Assembly (NCBI GenBank): GCA_963575745.1
Contig: CAUYUJ010000747.1
Location: 22,235 to 86,234, forward strand
Origin: Prorocentrum cordatum
Lineage: Eukaryota > Sar > Dinophyceae > Prorocentrales > Prorocentraceae
Direction of reading: 5' to 3'
Length of the DNA stretch: 64,000 nucleotides
Shown: positions 9,771-20,717 of the stretch, one piece after another
Layout of the letters: each line of letters begins with the position of its first letter
Numbering within the stretch: the stretch's first letter is position 1
Position numbers and translations under genes: made by a program
Notes under the pieces: generated by a model
What the model was told of the DNA's origin: nothing
Seen by the model: the letters and a program-made list of their open reading frames with translations, nothing else
The model's database searches: none

Positions 9771-10582
9771 CTTCGTGCGGGGTGCTCTGGAGGCCGTGGG
9801 TGGGGGCCTCCTTGCAAATGCCTGGGGCACCTTGGGCCTGGGGCACTTCCAGCAAGACCCGGGCTGGGAGTGGCAGCGCAGGGCGTGGCTGCTGCCGCAG
9901 ATGCCCCGCGCAGCCGCCCCCGCCGCCGCCAGACATGGCGGCCTCGCCGGGGCTGCAGGCTCCCGCGGGCGCCCGTGAAAGTTCTAGCAGGCAAGGTAAA
10001 AGCCGCGGAGGACATCGACGCGGCGATCGCGGGGAGGCCGAGCTGGAGCCAGTACAGGAAGTCGCTTGGCCTCCTGATCCTGCATGTTCACGCCGTGCCA
10101 AACGCAGTCCTCGGCAGGCGGCGTGTTGCCGCGCCGTGCCGAGGCGCAGTAGTCGGTCGACGGCGCGATGGGCTCGGCCGAGGCCAGCAGCTACGTCTGC
10201 GCACCGTGCCGCACCCAGGCTTCACCTCGTGCCGAGACGCAGTCCTCGGCAGACGGCGCGCAGCGCCATTCGGCTCTCGAGGCTCCATCTGCAGCGCCCC
10301 CTGCCCCTGGATCCGTTCTTCGAGCTCGTGTCGGAGGGCAGGCCGACGCCGGAAAGGATCGCGCCTGCCCCTCCTGGAGCTGGGGGCCGCCCTTGTGCAG
10401 ATAGTGGCGAAGCGTGGCTCTGGGCCTTGCTGCCGCTGCCGGCCCCGCGCCGGCGAAGAGGCGCGCCACCGCACGGAGCAGAGCTCGGGTGGCGATGATC
10501 GGGATTCAGCGACAGACTTGCCTTGCCATGATTTCGGAAGTTCCTGGCCGCTTCGCGCAGCCGCAACGAGCGACGTGCTTTT
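9771..10582. other. GC-rich spacer with short internal repeats
   Basis: CGCAGTCCTCGGCAG-GCGGCG-type motifs recur near 10090, 10145 and 10240. No recognised gene. Confidence 0.4.
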
Positions 10583-10730
10583 TCAAGCAGCGGCGGAGCG
10601 TCCTGGCTCGCCGATGGGCCCACCAAATAATTTTCTAAGAAGCGTTTGTGGTCTGCACGATATGTCTTAGAACATGTCTGGCTGATCCTGTATTGATTTA
10701 ACACATCGGGTTTATATTCTAAGAACTTCT
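10583..10730 (+). repeat. TIR element R3, copy 1 (right-truncated)
   Basis: Begins TCAAGCAGCGGCGGAGCGTC, then TTCTAAGAAGCG, GTCTTAGAACATG and ACACATCGGGTTTATATTCT. It stops at TTCTAAGAACTTC, so the right terminal repeat is missing. Confidence 0.8.
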
Positions 10731-12089
10731 CGATACCCTACCCCCTCCCCTCCCCCATGGTACTCCTGCGAGCGCCTGCGCATGGCGGTCTGTGCCGGAT
10801 GCGCCGCTTGATCGGGAGGGGGTCAGTGGGCAGGAGGAGTGCGGGATGTGGAGGATATGGGTTGGATGTGTTCTCTCGTTAGCTTCGGCGCTTCGGGGGG
10901 ACGCCTCCCGTCGGCCTGTGTGGCTGAGGCTCCTCTGTGCTGCTCGTTGCGTTCTGTGTTGGCGCCCGTGCCGGATGTCCGCGCCAGTGTGGTTGTTGCT
11001 CAGCCAGCGCCTGCCATTCCCTGGTTGGGGTGCAGCTCTAGTGTCACTTAGCGAGGTGAGTGCCGATTGAACCTGACCAGCCATCGGCTGAGTCAGGTGC
11101 GCAATCCACAAGACAAGAATGTATCTCCTCTCTCAGTCCTGCTCCGCACGCTGTGCGTTACAAAGAGTCCAACAAGAGTCCATCATTATGTTTCTCCCCC
11201 ATGCCTCCTCCTCTCTACCTGCCCCATCGTTGTTTCTCTAGTACCCTCCTCTCTTCTCTCTGCTTCCCCCTCCATCGTTTTTCCCTCATCGTATTCCTCA
11301 TTGGCTTTCCCTTCGAATTGTTCGTCGCCCTTCCTTTCTTACTCTCCCCACTACCTCCCCCATCGTGTTCCCTTCTCTCTCCCCATCGTTTCCTATTCCT
11401 GACCCTCCTTTCCTACCCGCCTCGTATCTAGCCCTCCCTCCTTTCTTACCCCTCCGTCGTTCGACCCCACGTGCAGCGCAATGCATGAAGCCACCGATCG
11501 ATTATGCAAATGTTTGAAGCAGTTCGAGTGCGTCAATCGGCCACGTGCAGTGGGGGGGAGGGGGAGCGGGGAAGGTTCCGTAGAAGCACCCTGCTTCTTA
11601 GAATGTGCGCGCCTTGTCCATAGACGTAACGCCAGCGCCTTCTAAGAAGCAGTGTTCTTCCAAGAAGCCTCCCCGCCCCCTTCCCCCCTGTGCGCGCCGC
11701 CAAGTCAATTGCGCGCAGTCATCGTTTCATGGCCACATTGCCTCATCCCCCATCGACATTTCCCCATCGACCCTCCCTTCTTCCGCCACCCTTCCTTCCG
11801 CCTCCGTCTCCTGTTTCCATCCCTTCACCTTCCTTCTCCCTGGTCCCCCCCTCTCCTGGTTGAGGAAAAGGAGGACACAGGATGGGAGTAGGAAATTAAG
11901 AGAAGGGGTAGGATCGGGGTGGTGGGACGGCTAGCCGTGGCCCTAGCATGTTAGTGCTAGCCAGTGCACTTTGCCAGTGAGTAAGGAGGCGGAGGAGATC
12001 AGCGTCGACCAGTGCACGCCGTAGGCCAACAAGAGGAGGTGCAGGAGGAGCAGTAGGAGGAGAGTGAGAAGAGGAGGGGTGACGACAGA
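10731..12089. other. Spacer with pyrimidine-rich low-complexity tracts
   Basis: A TCCCCCATCGTTTC-type C/T-rich stretch at ~11150-11470 and a second at ~11740-11850. No recognised gene. Confidence 0.45.
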
Positions 12090-12272
12090 TGCAGATGCCG
12101 ACGCTGATGCTGATGAGCTGGAGGAGTCGGAGAAGCAGGGGAGGCGGAGGAGGATGTCCTCCCTCGTCACGCCCGCCCCCTTCCGTCAGTGGCGTTTCAC
12201 CGACCCCCATCCCCATCCCCATTCCCTTCTGTTATAAACGGTACTCATTCCGAGACCTCCGAGCTCAAAGGC
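12090..12272 (+). repeat. Segment shared with ~4987-5105
   Basis: Contains ATGCTGATGAGCTGGAGGAG, CCCTCGTCACGCCC and GAGCTCAAAGGCCGA, in the same order as the earlier copy. Confidence 0.5.
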
Positions 12273-12781
12273 CGACCGCAAACCCCCCGTGGGGGCAACT
12301 GCCGCCCTCCCCGCCGCGCCGGCAACGCTTGGCATCGCTCGGACGTGTGCCTTGTTCCTTCGGCGAGGACCATCGAGGAGCATCCTTGATCATTTGGCGA
12401 GAAAACCACACACGAAACCGAAAAAAAGCGCAGGGAATGGACGTCCGAGCGATGGCGAGAACGACGCGCCGACGGCGCCGTCGCTCCGGCCGGCGCTGCG
12501 ATGGCGGCCGCGCCGCCAGCGCCGGCCGACGCCTCGGCGGCGGCCGCGCCGCCAGCGTTGGCCGACGCCTCGGCGGCGGCCGACGCGTGCGCCCGCGATC
12601 CTGCCGCCGCGAGCGCCGCCGAGGCAGCGGCCTGCGCCGCGGGCGGCGCCGCGGGCCCCGGCGCCGCGGGCTGCGCCGCGGGCCCCGGCGGCTCCCCGGC
12701 CGCGGGGGCCGCGGGCTGCGCCGCCGCCGAGGCTCCGCGGAGGAAGTCATTCTGCTGCTGCTGCTGCTGCTGCTGCCAAGG
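12273..12781. other. Very GC-rich spacer ending in a TGC triplet tract
   Basis: GCC/GGC-rich degenerate triplets at ~12490-12740, with (CTG)n at ~12750-12775. Confidence 0.5.
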
Positions 12782-13590
12782 ATGGTGATGGCGTTGACGA
12801 CGACGACGACGAAGGTGACATGCTGATGCTGATGCTGGTGCTGGTGATGATGCTGGTGATGACTATGATGCTGATGACGGTGATGACGATGGTGAGGATG
12901 ATGACGACGACGATTACCATGATGATGCTGATGCTGATGCTGTTGATGATGATGTCGATGATTCTGATGATGATGATGATGATGATGATGGTGATGATGG
13001 TGATGATGATGATGACGATGCTGATGGCGATGGTGATGACGATGGTGATGACGATGCTGATGATGTTGATGCTGACGATGGTGATGATGGTCATGATGAT
13101 GACCTTGGTGATGATGATTATGATGATAATGGCGAATATGATGTTGGTGATGTTGTCGATGATGTTGATGCTGATGTTGGTTTTGACGAGGATGATGCTG
13201 CTGAGGATGACGATGCTGCTCATGATGATGATAATAATGATGGTGACGATGGAAAAGGTTCTGCTGAAGATGATGATGATGATGACGATGAGGAGGAGGA
13301 GGAGAAGGAGTATGATGATGACGACGAGGATGGTGATGATGCTGCTGCTGACGATGATGATGATGATGACGATGACGATGATGATGATGATAATGATGGT
13401 GATGATGATGATGATGATGATGATGAAACGAGGGTGATGTTGATGATGGTGATGGTGATGATGGCGAGGATACTGGCGATGCGCGTGCTGCTGCTATGAT
13501 GTTGTCGATGATGCTGATGATGCTGATGATGATGTTGATGATGCTGATGATGATGACGATCATGATGATGATGCTGATGATGATGCTGCT

Positions 13591-13660
<70 letters not shown>

Positions 13661-13664
13661 TTGC
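12782..13664 (+). repeat. Long GAT/ATG triplet microsatellite
   Basis: Nearly 900 bp of interrupted GAT, GCT, GAC and GGT triplets. Open frames of up to 741 codons span it with poly-His, poly-Met or poly-Ile runs. I treat these as repeat artefacts. Confidence 0.95.
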
Positions 13665-13856
13665 CCTCGCCTGATCGGAACGCGCCCCGGTATCGGTATC
13701 GTGTTGTTCCCCCCGAGGCCGCGACCACCGCGGGCTGCGCCGCGGGCCCCGGCGGCGGCGCCGCAGAGGAGCGGCGTGGTCGGCCACCGTCGCCGTCGCC
13801 GTCGGCCGCCGCCGGTGGCCGCTGGCCGTGACCGCTGCGGCACGGGGCGTCGTCTC

Positions 13857-14102
13857 CGCCGTCCTCCTCCTCCTCCTCCTGCTTCTCCTCCTCCTCCTCC
13901 TCCTCCTCCTCCTCCTCCTCCTCCTCCTCCTCCTCCTCCTCCTCGCTGCTCCTCCTCCTCCTCCTCCTCCCGCCTCGCTGCTCCTCCTCCTCCCCCTCCT
14001 CCCTCCTCCTCCTCCTCCTCCTCCTCCTCCTCCTCCTCCTCATCCTCCTCCCCATCCTCCTCCTCCTCCTCCTTCTCTTCCTCCTCCTCCTCCTCCTCCT
14101 CC
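13857..14102 (+). repeat. CCT microsatellite
   Basis: Interrupted (CCT)n of about 245 bp. Confidence 0.95.
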
Positions 14103-14104
14103 GT

Positions 14105-14178
14105 CGTGGTCTCGTCGCGCTCACGGTCAAGTTTCCCCGATCGAGGTTGCCCGAATGGGGCTGGAGCGCAGCGAGGGC
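14105..14178 (+). repeat. Segment duplicated at 18630-18705
   Basis: The ~75-bp block from CGTGGTCTCGTCGCGCTCAC to GAGCGCAGCGAGGGCCG reappears with only a few mismatches inside the R5-end ladder at 18.6 kb. Confidence 0.9.
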
Positions 14179-14399
14179 CGGAAGGGCGACGGAACTACTG
14201 GGGACGACGGTGGAGACAAGTTTATAGCCCACACTGGACAGGATTCGTCGTTGGGGTCGTTTCGGGCGTTGTCGATTGCGGACGACGAACGGCGCCTGCC
14301 CAACAGCGGCCACTGTCGGTTTTGAACCACACTTGCTGGTATCCTCCCCAGCCTTTGTCTCCCCAATTCGGGATCGCGTTGCCTCGCTGGTGCATCGAT

Positions 14400-14545
14400 C
14401 CGGATATATTCGGATAAGCAGCTCCGGATCCGATGCGGATACATTCGGAATTGGAGCATGATTTGCTCCATCCCGACGTCGCTGATGCATCGGCGATGCG
14501 ATGCATTGACGATGCGATGCGATCCTCCGACAAGAACGCTCTCCA
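14400..14545 (+). repeat. Repeat R7, copy 1 (GATGCGATGC type)
   Basis: GGAGCATGATTTGCTCCATC, GACGTCGCTGATGCATCGGC and several GATGCGATGC units. It parallels 23113-23215. Confidence 0.6.
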
Positions 14546-14733
14546 TATGATTTCGATTCGAATTCGTCTGAATTCTGGCCGAACTCACCCCAGGGTCTGG
14601 CGACACGTGACTCGCACTAGAATCCTGAGTTCACATGTTCTTCGTCATCTTCATTATGCTCTTACTCTTTTGAACGGAGTTCGAGGTTAGTATTCGGGGA
14701 TTCCGCTGGGTTCTGGGCGCTACGGTCGGTCAG

Positions 14734-14922
14734 TCAGTGTTGCTCCTCCACTAGATCACCGTTCTCCAAGTTCCGCTCCCAGCACTGGTCCCTTGTTTGT
14801 TCGTCCTCGTCCTCCTCCCCATCCTCCTCAAGCAAGACAACCACGTTGTCCAGAAGTGTAGACTCCACTTGCGTGGGGACAGCGGCGACCTGCTGGGGTA
14901 CGAAAACGCACTGTCTGCAAAT
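14734..14922 (-). CDS. Candidate terminal coding exon, unrecognised protein
   Basis: On the minus strand the sequence TTAATTTGCAG at about 14921-14931 looks like a 3' splice site. The open frame after it ends at a TGA at 14734-14736. The ~62-residue tail is acidic (EEDGEEDEDEQTRDQCWERN) and not low-complexity throughout. The same frame opens further upstream as a 78-codon ATG frame, but that part is CTGACTGG-rich. No family is recognised. It could be the last exon of a minus-strand gene extending right, or a chance frame over a GAG-rich stretch. Confidence 0.28.
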   Translation of the reverse strand: MCRQCVFVPQQVAAVPTQVESTLLDNVVVLLEEDGEEDEDEQTRDQCWERNLENGDLVEEQH

Positions 14923-14970
14923 TAACCCAGCCAGTCCAGCCAGTCGGTCAGTCGTCAGGCAACGAGTCAA

Positions 14971-15960
14971 TCAGCAAGTCGATTGTTGAGACAGCCAGTC
15001 AGACCACTTCACGGGAGCAAAACCAAATCCAGGCTGAGCCCCCGCAGATTCAAGCGGTCTATGCCATGACGCCGTGCCCTGAGGACAGGAAGCCCTCAGG
15101 GGCGCGAAAGAAATCGCGCTTCGCGTGTCGCAGCCTGGCGTTTTTCAATGGACCTGGGCGTTTGCTAAACAGCCGTGTTCTGTTCGATGTCTTCCTTGGG
15201 TGCGCTTGCTAAAAGGCTTCGCCTGTCGGGTGCTCACTGTGCGGGTAGTTGTCGTTTCTGCTCTCCAGGGGAGGCGAGAAAACGAGTAAGCTCAAGGGGC
15301 GTCTGGGGTGGCCTCCGTCCTGGCCCCGGGATCGGCGAATATTTCGAAAGCCCAGGGTTCGGTAGGGACTGCCCCCCCCCCAACAAAAAAACTACCCAAA
15401 CTTTTCTGAAACCCTGCAGTAGCCCTCCAAAAAGTCTGCGGGGACCTTTCGGGAGGACTGTCGGAAGGTTTCGGGAGGTTTCGGGGACTGGGTTCAGTCG
15501 CTTCGGGGACACCCGGCTCTTGGCGAACCCTGGACTTCCGAAGTGTATACGCCCTGCGGCCCGGTCCCAGGGCATGCTTCGCCTCCATATCTGCGCTGGC
15601 CACCCGAAGAAGAAGAAGAAGCAGAAGAAGCATCAGTTCTCGCAGGTGCGCGCAAAGTACACTCCAGGCGATGCTTAAGAAAACCTAAGTTTTCGTCCAG
15701 AGTCTCGATCATTCTTAACCTTTCTATGTAAATCCCAAGATTTTGATAGAAGTTCTGGGTTTTATTCAATTTCTGAGACTATGAATTTCTGAACCCATGA
15801 TTCCTTAAGCATTTCGCATGGTGTACTCTGGTCGGCGCTGGCCGCCCCGTGGCGGCGGGCGGAGGCGCCGCCAAGGCCTCGGAGGAGGGGCCGTCGAGAC
15901 GGCGGCGGCCGTCGCCAGCGCTTCTCGGCCTTTTTGGGGGCTCTCCTGGAGGCACCCAGC
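14971..15960. other. Spacer with short foldbacks, nothing recognised
   Basis: Contains a small hairpin (CCCTGAG...CTCAGGG near 15080) and GGAGGTTTCGGG repeats near 15460-15490. No gene seen. Confidence 0.4.
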
Positions 15961-16030
15961 CTCCCCCTCCTCCTCCTCCTCCTCCTCCTCCTCCTCCTCC
16001 TCCTCCTCCTCCTCCTCCTCCTCCTCCTCG
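15961..16030 (+). repeat. CCT microsatellite
   Basis: (CCT)n of about 70 bp. Confidence 0.95.
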
Positions 16031-16549
16031 GCTCCGCCGAAGACGTTCGCATGCCGGCCCTCGCCAATTCCGGCGCACCGCTCAGACGCGTCGTTCCTCC
16101 CTTCATTTCCCCTCTCTTTCCAGGACTCCGCCCCTCCCGCCCGCAGCGTCCCAGCGGCGCCGGGAGGAGGCGGAGCCGTTCGGCGGCCGCGCGCCCTGGG
16201 CTGGCCGGCCGAGCGACGCGGGCGCCGACGTGGACGTGGACTCGGCGGTCGTGGAGCGGTACCGCGCAGGATTTAGCCGGGGCCTCAGCTCGGGAGTGGC
16301 CTCGGGTCGGGAGGGCCGGGGCTCGGAGGATGAAAGAGCAGCCGCTGCTGCTGCTCGGCCTGGAGAGCACTCTTCACCAGCGCGCCGAAAAGGTACTGTA
16401 GCGCATGGGGCTGGATCGAACGATTGGCGCGGAAGCTAGACCGCAGCGCGCACACGCGTGCGCATGTCCAAGATTGCATAGCTTCCAGTGAATGCCTGCG
16501 AACGGGCAGAAGGCCAAACATATTTCAAAAACTACCGAAGATCAATGAA
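16031..16549. other. GC-rich spacer, nothing recognised
   Basis: No repeat family or gene recognised. Confidence 0.4.
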
Positions 16550-16735
16550 TATTGCCCCTCGGGGCCCTCCTCGGAAGCCTCTCGGAGGCTTCCTGGGGCG
16601 TCCTGAGGACTTCGAGGGCCGTCTTGGGCCCGTCTTGGGCGTCTTGGAGCGATGCGTAAGCGAGCCGGAACTCTCTGGGAACGCCTTGGGAAGCTCTGTT
16701 GGCCCGTCTGGGAGCTCTCGTAGGCCCCAAAGAAT
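16550..16735 (+). repeat. Degenerate GCGTCTTGG-type minisatellite
   Basis: Short units related to CCTCTTGGGGCGTCTTGG. The same type occurs at ~17940-18215 and ~63755-63960, and inverted near 24290-24470. Confidence 0.6.
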
Positions 16736-16813
16736 CACGCGGCAGACCGCGCCGGAGCCCAGGGGCACCGCGCCACATCCTGGAAGATTTGGGCCGAAGG
16801 GCTCCGAACCGCC

Positions 16814-16935
16814 CCAGGCTCCTCCTCCTCCCCCGCCTCCCCCGCCTCCTCCTCCTCCTCCTCCTCCTCCTCCTCCTTCTCCTCCCCCCCTCCCTCATCC
16901 CCCTCCTCCCCCTCCTCCGCCGCCGCCTCCTCCTC
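16814..16935 (+). repeat. CCT microsatellite
   Basis: Interrupted (CCT)n with CCG units. Confidence 0.95.
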
Positions 16936-17025
16936 AGGAGCGAGGGCTGAGGCTCAGAGAGGGAGTGAGAGGACCTGAGGACACGCCCACTCCGCGCCTC
17001 GAGGCACGGTGGCAGATGTGTATCT

Positions 17026-17100
17026 ATATATATATATATACACACACCTGCATACACACATACATAACTTATACATGCATATGTATATGTATACACAAAA
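17026..17100 (+). repeat. TA/CA dinucleotide tract
   Basis: (TA)n followed by CACACA/TACATA sequence, AT-rich against its surroundings. Confidence 0.9.
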
Positions 17101-17465
17101 GTGTATGCGATGGATTCGCTGCTGCATCTGTGTGCAGGAATAGAGTGAGAGAGGGAGAGAGAAAACAACACAAAAAGAAGAGAGACCTCGAGTCCGACAG
17201 CTTGACAGCTTCAGCTGGGGGATGGGGCGTCAGCGGAGGCGGAGCTGGAGGAGGAAGGGGCAGGGGAGGGAGGAGGAGGGAGGAGGGAGGGTCAGGAAGA
17301 GCGCAACGAGGTGCTCAAGGAGAGGGTGGATGGGCCGAGCCAGGTGAGCGGCGTAGGAAAATGGGATCGATTGCGTGGGCATGCTGGTGGAAGCTGCCCG
17401 AGTCAGGCCGCACCCAATCTCATCCGCCTTCCTCCTGTCTCCTCCCTCCCGGGTGCCCTCTCCTC
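17101..17465. other. Purine-rich spacer
   Basis: GA/GGA-rich, no gene seen. Confidence 0.45.
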
Positions 17466-17535
17466 GAAGTTGGCTGGAGAAGACCCTTCAGCCCTCCTCC
17501 CTCCTCCTTGTCGCTCTCCAGCCCCCCCCTCCCCC
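17466..17535 (+). repeat. Segment duplicated at 18758-18824
   Basis: The block from GAAGTTGGCTGGAGAAGACC through TTGTCGCTCTCCAGCCCCCC recurs almost unchanged at 18.76 kb. Confidence 0.9.
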
Positions 17536-17939
17536 GCCTCTTCCTCCGCCCCCTCCACCATGCCCGTTTTCCCAATCCTTCTTCATGTCCCCTCCTCCCC
17601 TCGCTCCAGCATATGCCCACGCCTCCAGCCAGACTGTAGATAACAGCCGAGGTCGGGACGTGATCCTCGAGGCCCTGGAGGGTGTGGCATTCCCGGAGAG
17701 CAGTCGGCGCAACGTGCGCCGCAAGGGCGACAGCGGGCCCATGTACGGCGCCGGAGGAGCAGCAATAGCACCGTCCCACAGACCCCCTCGCGTCGCGACA
17801 GAAATTGCCGTTCTCGGCCTCCGGAAGCCCTCGTCGGGCCCCGTGACCGTCCAAAAACGGTTCATGATGAGAAGCTGGTCCTGAAGAAGAGGTCCAGGCC
17901 TCCGGAGGTCCACGTCAGACGACCCTTTTGTAGTCGTCG
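17536..17939. other. Spacer, nothing recognised
   Basis: Pyrimidine-rich to ~17600, then mixed GC-rich sequence. No supported gene. Confidence 0.4.
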
Positions 17940-18215
17940 TGGGGCCGTCTAGGGGTGCTCTTTAATTTCTTGGGGCCCTCTTGGAGGCCTCTTGCACAGT
18001 CTTAGGGTGGTCTTGGGAGCTTCTTGGGCCGTCTTGGAGCGACGGAAAGCCGAAAAGGCGAGAACGCCCAAATCCTTCAGAAATTCAATGATGTTTGCCT
18101 CTTGGGAGGCCTCTTGGGGCGTCTTGGAAGTCTCTCAGGCCGTCTGGGCACCATCTTCGGCGTCTTGGGGCGACCTTCCGGCGACTCGGGGGTCCCTTGA
18201 GCTCCGTCGCTTTTT
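17940..18215 (+). repeat. Degenerate GCGTCTTGG-type minisatellite
   Basis: Units such as GGGGCCCTCTTGGAGGCC and GGCGTCTTGG recur with variation. Same family as 16550-16735. Confidence 0.6.
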
Positions 18216-18217
18216 TG

Positions 18218-18395
18218 TTCAGGAGGGAAGTGGGGGGAAAGACAAAAATCGCCGATTCCCCAGAAAATATTGTCGAGTCCCCAGAAAATATTGGAAAACA
18301 TGGGAAGTGGGGGGAAAGACAAAAACCCAGAAAACATAGGACAATACGGGGAATCCTGTTATCTGTGCGTATTTCTTTGCGTGTCCCAGGGCTCC
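18218..18395 (+). repeat. Dispersed element R1, copy 5 (internally rearranged)
   Basis: CAGGAGGGAAGTGGGGGGAAAG is followed by a doubled GATTCCCCAGAAAATATTG block and the normal right half. An internal part appears duplicated relative to other copies. Confidence 0.8.
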
Positions 18396-18466
18396 TTCTT
18401 TTGTGCCTCTGTCTGTGCCTCCGCCGGTCGTTGGGGCCCTCCAGGGGGGGAAAAAGTCCGGGGTGG

Positions 18467-18627
18467 GCAGATTTCCTACCCTGACACGTCGATTAAGGAA
18501 GTTGCCGTTTTCGCTTCGCGAGGGGGCGTCGCGGCCGTCATTTTTGCGGGCCCAGGTCCGTCGGTTTCGGTCCCAGGCCGTTTTCTCTAAGGGGAGGTTT
18601 ACTAAAGGGAGGTCTGTCCACCGCCGA
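18467..18627 (+). repeat. Dispersed element R5, copy 3
   Basis: TTCCTACCCTGACACGTCGA start, TTTTTGCGGGCCCAGGTCCG interior, and the complete right end GGTTTACTAAAGGGAGGTCTGTCCACCGCCGA. Confidence 0.85.
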
Positions 18628-18892
18628 CTCGTGGTCTCGTCGCGCTCACGGTCGAGCTGCCCCGATCGAGGTTGCCCGAATGGGGCTGGAGCGCAGCGAG
18701 GGCCGAGGGCCGTTTCCTCTAAGGGGAGGTTTACTGAAGGGCGGCTTGTCCACCGCCGAAATTGGCTGGAGAAGACCCTTCAGCCCTCCTCCCTCCTCCT
18801 TGTCGCTCTCCAGCCCCCCTCCCCCTCCTCTTCCCCCTCCCCCTGCTCTAAGGGGAGGTTTGCTAAAGGGAGGCTTGTCCACCGCCGACAAA
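18628..18892 (+). repeat. Ladder of R5 right ends alternating with captured segments
   Basis: After R5 copy 3 comes the 14.1-kb segment (18630-18705), then an R5 right end (~18708-18757), then the 17.5-kb segment (18758-18824), then another R5 right end (~18840-18890). Each R5 end finishes with GTCCACCGCCGA. Confidence 0.85.
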
Positions 18893-19061
18893 GGGAGAGT
18901 CACGCGGGGAGGCGCGACGGGCCCCCGAGGGGAGGCGCGAGGAGCGCCCCCCGGGGGGCCCCGCACAGAGGTGCCTCGGGAGCGAGGGCCGAGGGGGACG
19001 CCCGCTCTCGATGGGGCCCACGGACACGCGCACACACACATTCACACATACATACAGATAG

Positions 19062-19462
<401 letters not shown>

Positions 19463-19510
19463 TACACACACGCACGCACACACACATTTACATATATATA
19501 TATATATAGA

Positions 19511-19702
19511 TCGGGGGCGGCAAAGAGGGGGGTGATGACTAGGGGGGGTGGATATCATGGCGGGGGCCATGATATTTCCCAGATTTCATGGCGCCGCTTC
19601 TTATTTCATTACGTCCCTGGGCCCCCCGCTGGGTCGCGCACATGCCGCCGGTCATGACTTGCACTCCCCCCTCTTTGACGCCCCCCTGTTTGCCGCTCGC
19701 GA
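19511..19702 (+). repeat. TIR element R4, copy 3
   Basis: TCGGGGGCGGCAAAGAGGGG left end and CCGCTCGCGA right end. It is inserted in a TATATA tract, with ATATATATAGA before and ATATCTATATATA after. Confidence 0.85.
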
Positions 19703-19727
19703 ATATCTATATATATACACAAATATC

Positions 19728-19936
19728 ATGATGCTCCGACTGAATTCAGCCTTGACCACCAGGAAGAATGTCGAGCGCCCAGAAGAGCACCGAGATTCAA
19801 GGGCTTTCACGTGTCGGGCCCTGGGAGAGACTCGTCCGACACTGTCTCGGCACTGGCTCGACACTTCTTTTGACACTTTACGGGGTGCTCGAAACTATTT
19901 CTGGGATGCGGTCCTTAAGTAGGATGGGAACAACAT
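19728..19936 (+). repeat. Dispersed element R6, copy 1
   Basis: ~205-bp element with ends ATGNTCC and GGANCAACAT. It has GTGTCGGGCCCTGGGAGA, several GACACT/TCGACAC units and a GGTGCTCGAAACTATTTCTG arm that is inverted relative to the left GAATNNTNTCGAGC. Confidence 0.8.
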
Positions 19937-19938
19937 AA

Positions 19939-20076
19939 CACAAATAGCCAGATTCCCCATACGTTTGTCCCATATGCTCTGGGTTGTTGTCTTCCCCCCC
20001 ACGCTTCCCATATTCTCCCATATCTTCTGGGGAGTCGACGATTCATTGTGTCTGTGTGTTTCTTTCCCTCCTGACA
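19939..20076 (-). repeat. Dispersed element R1, copy 6 (inverted)
   Basis: The only minus-oriented R1 copy. It reads GATTCCCCATAC...GAATCATTGTGTCTGTGTG and ends CCCTCCTGAC. Its outer end is lost beside R6 copy 1. Confidence 0.8.
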
Positions 20077-20158
20077 TTCCGTGCCCAGCGGCGCGGTGGC
20101 TGATCGAGGGAGGGAAAAAAGCCACCCCGGCGCCGAAAGTTGGCGGTGACTAATAAAG

Positions 20159-20328
20159 TCAGGAGGGACAAAACAAAAACACACAGACACAGTTCATCGT
20201 CGAGTCCCCAGAAAATATAGGAAACTATGGGAAGTGGGGGGAAAGACAAAAACCCAGAAAATATTGGGGAATAGTGGGAATTCTGTTATTGGTGTCTATT
20301 TATTTATGTGTCCCAAGGCCTCTTCATA
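20159..20328 (+). repeat. Dispersed element R1, copy 7
   Basis: TCAGGAGGGACAAAACAAAAAC start, GAAAATATAGG core, TATTTATTTATGTGTCCC end. Confidence 0.85.
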
Positions 20329-20486
20329 AAGGGGCCTGTGCGTTTACTGCCCTGCCCTGTCCGACTCCTCCCTCGGGTGCGTTTACGAAGCGGCGTTCGC
20401 TTGTCGGGGTGCGCCTTCTGAGGATGGATGTTCTGCAGTCCTACGTCGGTCAGCCACGCGCAGGGGGGGGAGGGGGGGGGGGTCTT

Positions 20487-20649
20487 TCAGGAGGGGAAAA
20501 AACACACAGACACAATTAATCGGCGATTCCCAGGAAATATGGGAAAATATGGGAAGTGGGGGGGAAGACCAAAACCCAGAAAATATAGGAAAATATGGGG
20601 AATCGTTTTATTTGTGTGTATTTATTTGTGTGTCCTGGGCCCCCTTCAC
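20487..20649 (+). repeat. Dispersed element R1, copy 8
   Basis: Full-length copy, close to the consensus of copies 3, 4 and 9. Confidence 0.9.
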
Positions 20650-20717
20650 ACGCGCAGGGGGGGGGAGGAGGGGGGGGGCCCTCCCAGAAGCACCCCTGCT
20701 GCTGGGAAGGCGCGGGC

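Noticed and set aside
12265-14490. 741-codon minus-strand open frame
   Set aside because: It spans the GAT and CCT microsatellites and consists mostly of poly-His, poly-Ile, poly-Ser and poly-Arg. Triplet repeats keep frames open without coding.
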